A stretch of DNA of 23,377 nt, from the NCBI GenBank assembly GCA_002297865.1, contig DBKX01000391.1:1-23377 (forward strand). Direction: 5' to 3'. Below are positions 1 through 10,542 of the stretch, piece after piece. Below the pieces are notes generated by a model, which saw nothing but the letters and a program-made list of their open reading frames with translations, did not search any database and had not been told where the DNA came from. Position 1 is the stretch's first letter. Each line of letters begins with the position of its first letter. A program made the translations under genes and the position numbers. Source of the stretch: Lachnoclostridium sp. UBA739. GTDB taxonomy: Bacteria > Bacillota_A > Clostridia > Lachnospirales > Lachnospiraceae.

Positions 1-291
1 TTTCATTCCTTGCTCGAGCAACAATGGTGTGTATTTATCCATTCTGCTGCTGGTAGTTGGTCCTGCTGAACCTATAACCTGACCTGGTCTTGCTGGAGTA
101 GGGCCAAGATAATAGATTATATTATTGGCAAGCTTAAACGGTATTGACTCTTTATTTTGAATTGTTGTATATAAACGTGCATGTGCTGCATCTCGTGCAG
201 TATATATAGTTCCTGTAATATATACAAAGTCTCCTGCTTTAAGTGTGTCTATTACTTCATCTGTTATTGGTGTTAATATATCTTTATACAT
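1..291 (-). CDS. Fumarate hydratase class I, beta subunit (partial, 3' end off the window)
   Basis: Second subunit of the two-subunit oxygen-sensitive iron-sulphur fumarase/tartrate dehydratase family, which interconverts fumarate and malate in the cytoplasm. The first 97 residues are visible, from ATG at 291 to the window edge with no stop. They carry the family's early GDFVYITGTIYTARDAAH segment and the substrate-site GPTTSSRMDKYTP motif (about residues 78-89). A purine-rich ribosome binding site (AAGGGAGAGAG on the minus strand) precedes the ATG. The gene starts 19 nt after the alpha-subunit stop, so the two are surely co-transcribed. The family also contains L(+)-tartrate dehydratase, and sequence alone does not fully separate them; fumarase is more likely in a fermentative anaerobe. 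Family assignment is firm, substrate is inferred. Confidence 0.9.
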   Translation of the reverse strand, partial: MYKDILTPITDEVIDTLKAGDFVYITGTIYTARDAAHARLYTTIQNKESIPFKLANNIIYYLGPTPARPGQVIGSAGPTTSSRMDKYTPLLLEQGMK

Positions 292-310
292 AATTATGCT
301 CTCTCCCTTA

Positions 311-1153
311 TTAAATTGTTCTTGTAACATGTCTGTTTACATGACAGCATATATTAATTGCAACAGGAAGTCCTGCAATATGTGTTGGGTAAGTTTCTAC
401 ATTTACAGCTAAAGCTGTCGTTCTACCCCCAAGACCTGCTGGTCCAATATTAAGCTGATTAACCTTTTCTAATAATTCTGCTTCTAGCTCTTTTACGTAC
501 GGAATGCTTGATGAAGAATTTAAATTTCTGGTTAGGGCTTTTTTTGCAAGCAGTGCACACTTTTCAAATGTCCCACCTATTCCCACGCCAACAACCATAG
601 GAGGACAGGCATTTGGCCCAGCAAGCTTTACAGCTTCAATAACAGCATCCTTAACGCCTTCTATACCATCAGCTGGTTTTAGCATATAGCTTCTACTCAT
701 ATTTTCGCTTCCAAATCCCTTTGGCGCAACTGTAAGTTCTATTTGATCGCCTTTTACAATCTGATAGTGTATTACTCCTGGAGTATTATCCTTTGTATTA
801 ATTCGATTAATTGGATCCCTCACTACGGATTTTCTTAAATAACCTTGCTCATAGCCCTCTCTAATGCCCTGATTAATTGCATCCTCTACATACATGCCAT
901 CTATATGTACGTCCTGCCCTATTTTTGCGAATACCACAGTCATACCAGTATCTTGACATATTGGTATTTGTTCTTCTTTTGCTATAGACATATTTTCTTC
1001 TAATGTCTTAATAATTTTTCTTCCAAGTTCAGATGTTTCCTTCTCTCCTGCCTCACATATTGCTTCCTTTACATCATCTGATAAAACAAGGTTAGCTTCA
1101 ATACACATTTCTTTAATATTTCTTGTAATGTCTTCTGCCTTTACTATTCTCAT
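311..1153 (-). CDS. Fumarate hydratase class I, alpha subunit
   Basis: Catalytic partner of the beta subunit, 280 aa from the chosen start, the normal size for this family. It carries three cysteines in the places expected for 4Fe-4S cluster ligands: Cys66 in PICQDTGM, Cys183 in GPNACPPMVVGVGIGGT, and one of Cys269/Cys270 in INICCHVNRH. GPAGLGGRTTAL (about 238-249) is also typical. Reading could extend upstream to 1207, but ATG at 1153 is preferred: AAAGG lies about 10 nt upstream and MRIVKAEDI matches the usual family N-terminus. It is followed after 19 nt by the beta subunit. Upstream, between it and gyrA, is a large inverted repeat (1198-1242) that could act on transcription of this pair. 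Tartrate dehydratase is the alternative activity. Confidence 0.93.
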   Translation of the reverse strand: MRIVKAEDITRNIKEMCIEANLVLSDDVKEAICEAGEKETSELGRKIIKTLEENMSIAKEEQIPICQDTGMTVVFAKIGQDVHIDGMYVEDAINQGIREGYEQGYLRKSVVRDPINRINTKDNTPGVIHYQIVKGDQIELTVAPKGFGSENMSRSYMLKPADGIEGVKDAVIEAVKLAGPNACPPMVVGVGIGGTFEKCALLAKKALTRNLNSSSSIPYVKELEAELLEKVNQLNIGPAGLGGRTTALAVNVETYPTHIAGLPVAINICCHVNRHVTRTI

Positions 1154-1197
1154 AATTATATTACCTTTCATACTTTTAAGTAAATCTCTATTACAGT

Positions 1198-1242
1198 ACA
1201 AATACACTTATAATCTAAATGACAGATCATAAGTGTATTTGT
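1198..1242. repeat. 14-bp perfect inverted repeat between gyrA and the fumarase genes
   Basis: Arms 1198-1211 (ACAAATACACTTAT) and 1229-1242 (ATAAGTGTATTTGT) match perfectly. Inside the 17-nt loop, ATCT (1213-1216) and AGAT (1224-1227) extend the hairpin. It begins 12 nt beyond the gyrA stop in the direction of transcription, so it may terminate or protect the gyrA message. The stem is AT-rich and is not followed by a clean U-run, so it is not a textbook intrinsic terminator. An operator for the fumarase genes is the other reading. Confidence 0.7.
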
Positions 1243-1254
1243 GTTTGCTGTTAT

Positions 1255-3792
1255 TTAATTTTCCTCTTTATTGTCAAGTTCCGCTGCCTCAACAACAGAT
1301 TCCTCTATTGACTCTGCTGCTTCTTCACTATTTTCAGCTAGAACTTCTTTTTCACGAACCTTTGCAATACTAGCTACTTTAATATCCTTTGTATTGTCTA
1401 AATTCATAAGTTTTACACCTGAAGTTATTCTTCCAATTTCAGAAATTTGATCTACTGGTAATTGAATAATAATTCCTTCTGTTGTAATCATCATTATTTC
1501 ATTGCCTTCATTGACAGCTTTTACCCCCACAACATCTCCTGTTTTTTCAGTGATCTTGTAGCATTTAACACCCTTGCCACCTCTACGTTGAGGATCGAAT
1601 TCAGATAATTTTGTTCTCTTACCTAAACCATTTTCGGATACAAGTAGTAAGTGTGTACCCTGAGTATTTAGCTGCATTCCTATGATTTCATCTCCGTAGG
1701 ACAAATTCATACCAATAACACCCATGGATGTTCTGCCTGTTGGTCTTACATCTGTTTCATGGAAACGTATACATTGTCCAAGCTTAGTGACTAGTATAAT
1801 GTCCTTGTTATTATCAGTCTCTTTTACTTCAATTAACTCATCATCATCACGTAAATTGATAGCCTGAAGGCCTGTTTTACGAATATTTGCATACTCCTTA
1901 ACAGAAGTTTTTTTAACAATACCTGTACGAGTTGCCATAAACAGATATTTGTCTTCTCTATATTCGCTAAGAGTAATCACTGCTGTTACTTTTTCTTCTG
2001 GCAGTAATTGAAGTAAGTTAACAATGGCAGTTCCTCTTGCTGTTCTACTTGCCTCTGGAATTTCGTAGGCCTTTAGTTTATAAACTCGTCCTTTATTGGT
2101 AAAGAATAATATCATATGGTGAGTTGTTGTCATAAACAAGTCCTCAATATAATCTTCCTCTATTGTCTGCATTCCCTTGATACCTTTACCGCCACGGTTC
2201 TGGCTCTTAAAGTTATCTGTAGTCATACGTTTAATATAACCTAAACTTGTCATTGCGATTAATGTGTTCTGCTTTGGAATTAAGTCTTCCATCGAAATGT
2301 CAAATTCGTCATAACCAATAGATGTTCTACGATCATCTCCATATTTATCGCGAATTACAGTAATCTCTTCTTTGATTACCCCAAGTAATTTCTTTTTATC
2401 GCCTAAAATAGCTTCATACTCTGCTATCTTATTCATTAATTCTGCATATTCGCCTTCTAGCTTTTCTCTTTCCAAACCTGTCAATGCACGAAGTCTCATG
2501 TCTACAATTGCCTGAGCCTGTACGTCATCTAAGGCAAATCTCTCGATTAAACGCTCTTTTGCAATTGCTGTATTTCTGGAAGAACGAATTATACTGATTA
2601 CTTCATCAATGTGGTCAAGTGCAATCAATAAGCCCTGTAAAATATGGGCTCTCTCTCTTGCTTTATTTAAATCATACTGAGTTCTTCTTGTTACTACATC
2701 TTCTTGGTGCAGTAAATAGAACTCTAGCATTTGGAGAATATTCATTACAACTGGTTCGTTATTTACCAATGCAAGCATTATAACACCAAATGTGTCCTGT
2801 AATTGAGTATGCTTGTAAAGCTGATTCAATACAACGTTTGCATTTGCATCACGACGAAGCTCAATACAAATACGCATACCTTGTCTATCAGACTCATCAC
2901 GTAACTCTGTAATTCCATCTATTTTTTTATCTCTATGCAACTCCGCAATTTTTTCAATTAATCTTGCCTTGTTTACAAGGTAAGGAAGTTCTGTTACAAC
3001 AATTCGGCTTTTTCCGTTAGGCATTGCCTCAATATCAGTTACTGCACGTACTCTAATTTTGCCACGTCCTGTACGATAAGCTTCTTCAATACCTCTTGTA
3101 CCTAAAATTGTTGCTCCTGTTGGAAAATCTGGCCCTTTAATGATTTGAAGTATTTCTTCTATTTCTGTCTTTCTATCTTCTAAGACATTGTTATCAATGA
3201 TTTTAATAACAGCATCTATAACCTCACGTAAGTTGTGTGGTGGTATATTTGTTGCCATACCTACAGCAATACCGGATGTACCATTTACTAAAAGATTTGG
3301 AAAACGAGATGGTAATACAACTGGTTCCTTTTCCGTCTCATCAAAGTTCGGTATGAAATCAACTGTATTTTTATTAATGTCGGACAGCATTTCCATTGAA
3401 ATTTTGCTTAAACGTGCCTCTGTATAACGCATAGCTGCAGCGCCATCACCATCTACAGAACCAAAGTTTCCGTGTCCATCAACAAGGGGATATCTTGTTG
3501 ACCAGTCTTGTGCTAAATTTACTAAAGCACCGTAAATAGAACTATCACCATGAGGGTGATATTTACCCATTGTATCACCGACAATACGGGCACATTTACG
3601 ATGTGGCTTGTCCGGTCCATTATTTAACTCGATCATTGCGTATAAAATACGTCTTTGTACCGGCTTTAAACCGTCTCTTACATCTGGTAAGGCTCTTGAG
3701 GCAATTACTGACATCGCATAATCGATATACGATGTTTCCATTGTCTTCTTCAGATCGACCTCATGAACCTTGTCAAAAATATTTTCGTCCAT
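1255..3792 (-). CDS. gyrA: DNA gyrase subunit A
   Basis: Breakage-reunion subunit of DNA gyrase, which with GyrB introduces negative supercoils. 845 aa from the chosen start. The catalytic Tyr is Tyr123 in [13 protein letters not shown], after the winged-helix segment [12 protein letters not shown]. At the quinolone-determining positions Ser84 equals E. coli Ser83, while Gly88 stands where E. coli has Asp87. The C-terminal beta-pinwheel has a GyrA-box-like QNRGGKG and a second, closer match QRRGGKG nearer the end. The protein finishes in a Glu-rich acidic tail, as many gyrases do. ATG at 3792 is chosen over the upstream ATG at 3819 because GGAGG sits 7 nt before it and MDENIFDKV is family-like. 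It follows gyrB after 46 nt, in the dnaA-dnaN-recF-gyrBA cluster. Confidence 0.98.
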   Translation of the reverse strand: MDENIFDKVHEVDLKKTMETSYIDYAMSVIASRALPDVRDGLKPVQRRILYAMIELNNGPDKPHRKCARIVGDTMGKYHPHGDSSIYGALVNLAQDWSTRYPLVDGHGNFGSVDGDGAAAMRYTEARLSKISMEMLSDINKNTVDFIPNFDETEKEPVVLPSRFPNLLVNGTSGIAVGMATNIPPHNLREVIDAVIKIIDNNVLEDRKTEIEEILQIIKGPDFPTGATILGTRGIEEAYRTGRGKIRVRAVTDIEAMPNGKSRIVVTELPYLVNKARLIEKIAELHRDKKIDGITELRDESDRQGMRICIELRRDANANVVLNQLYKHTQLQDTFGVIMLALVNNEPVVMNILQMLEFYLLHQEDVVTRRTQYDLNKARERAHILQGLLIALDHIDEVISIIRSSRNTAIAKERLIERFALDDVQAQAIVDMRLRALTGLEREKLEGEYAELMNKIAEYEAILGDKKKLLGVIKEEITVIRDKYGDDRRTSIGYDEFDISMEDLIPKQNTLIAMTSLGYIKRMTTDNFKSQNRGGKGIKGMQTIEEDYIEDLFMTTTHHMILFFTNKGRVYKLKAYEIPEASRTARGTAIVNLLQLLPEEKVTAVITLSEYREDKYLFMATRTGIVKKTSVKEYANIRKTGLQAINLRDDDELIEVKETDNNKDIILVTKLGQCIRFHETDVRPTGRTSMGVIGMNLSYGDEIIGMQLNTQGTHLLLVSENGLGKRTKLSEFDPQRRGGKGVKCYKITEKTGDVVGVKAVNEGNEIMMITTEGIIIQLPVDQISEIGRITSGVKLMNLDNTKDIKVASIAKVREKEVLAENSEEAAESIEESVVEAAELDNKEEN

Positions 3793-3838
3793 GTAACTTC
3801 CTCCATCTTTATGAATCAATAGCTAGAACTAAAATATA

Positions 3839-6845
<3,007 letters not shown>

Positions 6846-6864
6846 TCGTCACACCTATCAAATC

Positions 6865-7077
6865 TTATTCGTTTACTATCTTCACTTGGGAACCATTAAA
6901 TTCTATAACGTCACCATTGTAGACTTTTTTTCCTCGACGTGTTTCTACTTCACCGTTTAACTTAACTTCTCCGTCTTGAATAACGATTTTAGCATCAACA
7001 CCATTACTAACTAACCCGGCAAGTTTTAATGCCTGGCCTAATTTTATAAACTCATCTCGAATGCTAATTGTCTCCAT
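6865..7077 (-). CDS. yaaA: S4-domain RNA-binding protein YaaA/RlbA
   Basis: 70-aa protein made up almost entirely of one S4 RNA-binding fold (IKLGQALKLAGLVSNGVDAKIVIQDG, then VKLNGEVETRRGKKVYNGD). It is the standard small gene between dnaN and recF in Firmicutes. A role in ribosome assembly or RNA binding is proposed for the family, but its exact substrate is not shown by this sequence. The start is one nucleotide after the dnaN stop and its GGGAG ribosome binding site lies inside the end of dnaN, so translation is probably coupled. Confidence 0.93.
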   Translation of the reverse strand: METISIRDEFIKLGQALKLAGLVSNGVDAKIVIQDGEVKLNGEVETRRGKKVYNGDVIEFNGSQVKIVNE

Positions 7078-7078
7078 A

Positions 7079-8191
7079 TTAATTCACTCCCGCATTAAAA
7101 TTTACTGGTAAGATCAAATAAATGTAGCTTTCTTCTTTATCTTTAATGAAACATGGAGCTTTTGGATTAAATAGATAAATATCTACTTCTTCATCATCAA
7201 CAACTCTTAATGCATCCATTAGGAATTTAGGATTAAAGCCGATCAATATATCCTTTCCTTCCTTTGTAACGCTAATTTCTTCCTTCATTGATCCTAAAGA
7301 TGAAGTCATGCTTAGCTCAATTTGAGCATCTGATACATTAATAACGATAGGCTTTTTTTCAGATTCTTTTACTAATAGGTTAGCTCGATCAATACAGCTT
7401 AGAAATTCTTTTTTATTAATTCTTACTTTTGTTTCGTAGTCATTTGAAAGCATTTGATCTATTTTATAGTATTCCCCTTCAATAAGACGGGAAACAACTG
7501 TTGTTTGATCGAATTCACAAACAATGTGTTTATCCGTAAAGTATAAAGATACATCTCTGTCTGTATCTCCTGGTAACACCTTACTAATTTCATTAAGTGT
7601 TTTTCCAGGAACAATAACCTTAACAGGCTCGTAACTTTCCTTTAATTCAATTTTTCTAATAGAAATTCTATGACCATCTAGAGATACAACTTTAAGTTCG
7701 TTTTGATTTATTTCAAACAACTCTCCAGTCATGATCTTGTTAGTTTCACTATCAGCAATAGAGAATACTGTTTGTCTAATAATTTCTTTTAAAGTAAACT
7801 GTGATAACTTAACACAAGTCCTTCTTTCAATATCAGGTAAGCTTGGAAACTCATCACATGTTTTACTTGAAAGTTTAAATTTAGCTTTCTCACAAAGAAT
7901 GGTCATTTCATAATTATCATTTACTGAAATAGTTACTTCACTATCTGGTAGTTTTCGAATAATTTCAGAAAAGATTTTAGCATTAATAGCTACTTTACCT
8001 GCTACATGAACATCTCCCTTTACAAAAGAATCTATAGCAAGTTCCATATCATTAGCTGTAAGTTTTATCTTTTCGTTTTCAGCTTCAATTACAATACACT
8101 CAAGTATAGGCATTGTAGTTTTTGATGGTACAGCCCTTAAAGCAATATTTACACTATTTAAAAGATCTGTTTTATTACAAACAATTTTCAT
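7079..8191 (-). CDS. dnaN: DNA polymerase III beta subunit (sliding clamp)
   Basis: Ring-shaped processivity clamp that tethers polymerases and other partners to DNA. 370 aa, standard length for a three-domain clamp. Recognised from the N-terminal MKIVCNKTDLLNSVNIALRAVPSKTTMPILECI and the C-terminal FIKDKEESYIYLILPVNF. ATG at 8191 is chosen over the ATG at 8212 because AAAGGAG lies at normal distance upstream and MKIVCNK is the conserved start. It heads the dnaN-yaaA-recF-gyrB run. The ribosome-binding region also contains a one-mismatch DnaA box (8194-8202), a possible link between DnaA and clamp expression. Confidence 0.98.
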   Translation of the reverse strand: MKIVCNKTDLLNSVNIALRAVPSKTTMPILECIVIEAENEKIKLTANDMELAIDSFVKGDVHVAGKVAINAKIFSEIIRKLPDSEVTISVNDNYEMTILCEKAKFKLSSKTCDEFPSLPDIERRTCVKLSQFTLKEIIRQTVFSIADSETNKIMTGELFEINQNELKVVSLDGHRISIRKIELKESYEPVKVIVPGKTLNEISKVLPGDTDRDVSLYFTDKHIVCEFDQTTVVSRLIEGEYYKIDQMLSNDYETKVRINKKEFLSCIDRANLLVKESEKKPIVINVSDAQIELSMTSSLGSMKEEISVTKEGKDILIGFNPKFLMDALRVVDDEEVDIYLFNPKAPCFIKDKEESYIYLILPVNFNAGVN

Positions 8192-8362
8192 GATGTTGAT
8201 AACTCCTTTCAAGCAGCTCTATATAAATATATATATATAATTATTAGCAGTAGTCTTATTAGGGTATGTTAAGATGTTAATAAGTGCTCTTAACCCTCTA
8301 AAACAAAGAAGATCCTAGTTGTATAACTCGTTTGAATTTTAAAAGATTGCGTGTTAACCAAA

Positions 8363-8371
8363 TGTGTATAA
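8363..8371 (-). promoter_or_regulatory. DnaA box
   Basis: TGTGTATAA on the plus strand, that is TTATACACA on the minus strand, an exact match to TTATNCACA. A weaker two-mismatch half (8370-8378) overlaps it in the opposite direction, giving a small palindrome-like site. Confidence 0.75.
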
Positions 8372-8420
8372 ATCCACAAACCAAAATTAATTTTAAGAAG
8401 TTAACAACAAAATCACATGG

Positions 8421-8429
8421 TTATACACA
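8421..8429 (+). promoter_or_regulatory. DnaA box
   Basis: TTATACACA on the plus strand, matching TTATNCACA exactly and lying just 2 nt beyond the dnaA stop codon. It faces the box at 8363-8371 across about 50 bp. Confidence 0.75.
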
Positions 8430-8431
8430 TA

Positions 8432-9805
8432 CTATTGAGGATTAATTTTCTTCTTTAGTATCTCAACTGTATTTTGTAAGGAGGTATCTGTCTCAAGGTC
8501 GTGTTGAATCTTCATAATACCATGTAAGATAGTAGTATGATCTCTATTTCCAAGCTTTTTACCAATATCCTTTAAAGATAACTCTGTATGTTCTCTACAT
8601 AAGTACATGCAGACCTGTCTAGGATATGCAATATTTCTGCTTTTTTTACTAGATATTATGTCTGAAGACTGGATACCAAAATGATCAGCAATAATATCTG
8701 TAATTAACTCAACTGTGATATCTCTCTTATTATTAGGAGAAATTAAATCCTTTAACGCCTCTTCAGCAAGGACAACATCTACTTCTTTATTTTTTAATCG
8801 GCTTAGTGCCACTATTTTGGTTAAGGCACCCTCTAGTTCTCGAATATTAGACTTAATATTAGTAGCAATATATTTTAATACTTCATTGTCAATCGATAAG
8901 CCATCAAGTTCTTCTTTTTTCTTTAATATAGCCATTCTTGTCTCATAATCAGGAGATTGAATGTCTACCGGCAGCCCCCACTCAAACCTTGATCTTAATC
9001 GTTCCTCAAGTGTTTCAAATTCCTTTGGTGGCTTATCACTCGATATAATAATCTGTTTCTTAGATTCATGAAGAGCATTGAATGTATGGAAAAACTCTTC
9101 CTGAGTACTTTCCTTTCCTATTATAAATTGAATATCATCAATTAATAAAACATCAATGTTTCTATATTTTTTACGAAACTCAGCAACAGATGTAGTATCC
9201 GCACGATTACGAATTGCTTCAATTAGCTCATTGGTAAAAGCTTCACTTGTAACATACAGAACTTTTGCTGAAGGATTTTGTTCTAATATATAATGTGCAA
9301 TTGAATGCATTAAGTGGGTTTTCCCAAGTCCAACACCACCATATATAAAAAGAGGATTGTAAACTTCAGCAGGAGCTTCGGCAACAGCAAGAGAAGCAGC
9401 ATGCGCTAAGCTATTATTATTACCAACCACGAATGTATCAAACGTGTATCTTGGGTTTAAAAAAGAAAACCTGCTGTCATCCTTATAAGTTTGTTTGTTT
9501 GCTTGAGGAGAAGGGGTTACATTTTGCTTATGCTTTAATTCACTTGCCAACTCAAACTTAATTTCAAAACTTTCGCCAATAATTTCTTCAATTGATACTT
9601 GTAGTGGAACACCAAACTTGTTGATGATATACTTACGGCTATCACCTATTTTGCCGTCATTAATAGAAATAGTGATAAGATGGTCAACAACTGAATATAC
9701 TTCTAGTGCTTGTAACCAAGTCCTAAAGGAGACATCTGTAATACCATGTTCAACTTTTAGATATTCGAGTATTTCGTCCCATTTTTCACGAATTATGTCT
9801 TCCAT
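8432..9805 (-). CDS. dnaA: Chromosomal replication initiator protein DnaA
   Basis: Binds DnaA boxes and opens the origin. 457 aa, normal length. Domain I is at about residues 1-85, followed by a variable Gln/Asn-containing linker (about 90-112). The AAA+ domain has Walker A at 156-163 (GGVGLGKT) and Walker B at about 219-225 (VLLIDDIQF). The C-terminal DNA-binding domain carries the DnaA signature CREHTELSLKDIGKKLGNRDHTT. ATG at 9805 is chosen rather than 9832 because GGGAGG stands 5 nt before it and MEDIIREKW is the usual start. The gene is flanked on both sides by DnaA boxes and has its own likely promoter at 9843-9871, with a box just upstream, consistent with autoregulation. Confidence 0.98.
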   Translation of the reverse strand: MEDIIREKWDEILEYLKVEHGITDVSFRTWLQALEVYSVVDHLITISINDGKIGDSRKYIINKFGVPLQVSIEEIIGESFEIKFELASELKHKQNVTPSPQANKQTYKDDSRFSFLNPRYTFDTFVVGNNNSLAHAASLAVAEAPAEVYNPLFIYGGVGLGKTHLMHSIAHYILEQNPSAKVLYVTSEAFTNELIEAIRNRADTTSVAEFRKKYRNIDVLLIDDIQFIIGKESTQEEFFHTFNALHESKKQIIISSDKPPKEFETLEERLRSRFEWGLPVDIQSPDYETRMAILKKKEELDGLSIDNEVLKYIATNIKSNIRELEGALTKIVALSRLKNKEVDVVLAEEALKDLISPNNKRDITVELITDIIADHFGIQSSDIISSKKSRNIAYPRQVCMYLCREHTELSLKDIGKKLGNRDHTTILHGIMKIQHDLETDTSLQNTVEILKKKINPQ

Positions 9806-9842
9806 TGTAACCTCCCAATAATAAAAAAACATACATACGTAT

Positions 9843-9871
9843 ATCTTATATCATTTCAGTGCTTTTTTCAA
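9843..9871 (-). promoter_or_regulatory. dnaA: Likely dnaA promoter
   Basis: On the minus strand, TTGAAA (9871-9866) is followed after 17 nt by TAAGAT (9848-9843), about 38 nt before the dnaA start. The -35 matches 5 of 6 and the -10 matches 4 of 6. A one-mismatch DnaA box (9890-9898) lies just upstream of the -35. Confidence 0.5.
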
Positions 9872-9889
9872 TGATACATTTCCACATCT

Positions 9890-9898
9890 GGTGGATAA
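9890..9898 (-). promoter_or_regulatory. One-mismatch DnaA box near the dnaA promoter
   Basis: GGTGGATAA differs from TGTGGATAA at one base. Its position about 20 bp upstream of the dnaA -35 would suit autoregulation. Confidence 0.45.
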
Positions 9899-9969
9899 AT
9901 TGGATATTCTGTAAAATCATCTTTATAATTTTAGTTATAAAAACGCTATTTTAACACAAAAACAAAATG

Positions 9970-10012
9970 TTATACACAATAGAACAAAAGGTATAAACAT
10001 ATGTGTTGATAA
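9970..10012. promoter_or_regulatory. Two DnaA boxes in opposite orientation
   Basis: TTATACACA (9970-9978, plus strand) fits TTATNCACA. TGTTGATAA (10004-10012), read on the minus strand as TTATCAACA, has one mismatch to TTATCCACA. Confidence 0.6.
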
Positions 10013-10102
10013 AAAATACAAAATATAAACAACGGTCCAAATAAGCCAAAAAACACACCTTTGGACATGGTGCGTATAGAATTTTAACACGAGTCAGAAA
10101 AG

Positions 10103-10134
10103 TTATCAACATTTTATCAACAATTTGTGGATAA
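10103..10134. promoter_or_regulatory. Cluster of three DnaA boxes at helical spacing
   Basis: TTATCAACA at 10103-10111 and again at 10114-10122 (plus strand, one mismatch each) is followed by a perfect TGTGGATAA at 10126-10134 (minus-strand TTATCCACA). Box starts are 11 and 12 bp apart, close to one helical turn, so bound DnaA molecules would lie on the same face. This is the strongest box cluster in the window. Confidence 0.8.
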
Positions 10135-10189
10135 CTTTTAAAAACTGAAATGTGAATAGCATGGTTTTGTTGTATTTGTGTTAAATTTA

Positions 10190-10198
10190 TGTGCATAA
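10190..10198 (-). promoter_or_regulatory. DnaA box
   Basis: TGTGCATAA on the plus strand reads TTATGCACA on the minus strand, an exact TTATNCACA match. It is the box nearest to the rpmH promoter. Confidence 0.6.
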
Positions 10199-10253
10199 TT
10201 GGATATTTACCCACTTACAAGCAGCGTAACGGAGGACAAAGAAATAATTTTAC

Positions 10254-10282
10254 TTGACGAAATGTAGCAATGATAATATAAT
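10254..10282 (+). promoter_or_regulatory. rpmH: Strong sigma-A-type promoter for rpmH
   Basis: TTGACG (10254-10259) and a perfect TATAAT (10277-10282) are separated by exactly 17 bp. The start would fall near 10289, leaving a leader of about 70 nt before rpmH. It most likely drives rpmH-rnpA-yidD-yidC-jag. Confidence 0.85.
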
Positions 10283-10362
10283 TATGTTTGGTATTTTCAA
10301 TTAAAATAGAAGAAATACGCCTACTATTTTTTGTAGGAATTAAATTGAGGAGGTGCTTTAGC

Positions 10363-10497
10363 ATGAAAATGACATTTCAACCTAAAAAGAGATCAAGATC
10401 TAAGGTTCATGGTTTCAGAGCTAGAATGAGCAGTTCAAACGGACGTAAAGTTTTAGCTAGAAGAAGAGCAAAAGGAAGAAAGCAATTATCCGCATAG
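10363..10497 (+). CDS. rpmH: 50S ribosomal protein L34
   Basis: 44 aa, highly basic, the normal length for L34. It starts [21 protein letters not shown] and contains the Arg/Lys-rich [12 protein letters not shown] end. ATG at 10363 is chosen because GAGGAGG stands just upstream and because an in-frame upstream start (10288) would lie at the transcription start of the promoter and add non-homologous residues. The position next to dnaA and before rnpA is the standard bacterial arrangement. A short GC-containing hairpin directly after the stop may set the ratio of L34 to the downstream RNase P protein. Confidence 0.97.
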   Translation: MKMTFQPKKRSRSKVHGFRARMSSSNGRKVLARRRAKGRKQLSA

Positions 10498-10518
10498 GTC
10501 GCAGTTATGTGGCCTTTT
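10497..10518 (+). terminator. Possible weak attenuator between rpmH and rnpA
   Basis: GGTCGC (10497-10502) can pair with GTGGCC (10509-10514), with two G-T wobbles, around a 6-nt loop. TTTT follows directly. A partial terminator here would lower rnpA expression compared with the abundant L34, but the stem is short and the claim is tentative. Confidence 0.35.
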
Positions 10519-10542
10519 CTTCTATTTTGCAGATAGGAGATT

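Larger units (their letters stand above)
8192..8431. other. Origin of replication, dnaA-dnaN arm, with AT-rich unwinding candidate
   Basis: The 240-bp dnaA-dnaN spacer corresponds to the unwinding side of the bipartite Bacillus-type origin. It holds two boxes fitting TTATNCACA close to dnaA (8421-8429 and, inverted, 8363-8371). A nearly pure A/T tract lies at 8219-8245 close to dnaN, a good candidate for the duplex-unwinding element. Next to the tract is TAG-CAG-TAG (8245-8253), which resembles a short DnaA-trio. The dnaN promoter should also lie here, but no convincing -35/-10 pair stood out. Confidence 0.75.
9806..10253. other. Origin of replication, dnaA-rpmH arm
   Basis: The 557 bp between dnaA and rpmH contain no credible gene. 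They hold the dnaA promoter, a run of DnaA boxes (9890-9898, 9970-9978, 10004-10012, 10103-10134 and 10190-10198) and the rpmH promoter. This matches the upstream (incA/incB-like) box cluster of Bacillus-type origins. An inverted repeat, GTCCAAA (10035-10041) with TTTGGAC (10060-10066), lies in the middle. Gene orientation flips here, from all minus to almost all plus. Confidence 0.85.

Noticed and set aside
1753..1767. parS-like TGTTTCATGGAAACG in gyrA
   Set aside because: One base shorter than parS and lacking the CACGTG core; not a credible ParB site.
9951..10214. 87-residue open frame on the minus strand inside the dnaA-rpmH spacer
   Set aside because: It covers the DnaA box clusters, has no ribosome binding site, and the peptide is low-quality (Phe/Tyr/Cys-rich end) with no recognisable domain.
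10288..10362. Upstream in-frame start for rpmH
   Set aside because: It falls at the predicted transcription start, and the added residues do not belong to L34; ATG at 10363 has a strong ribosome binding site.
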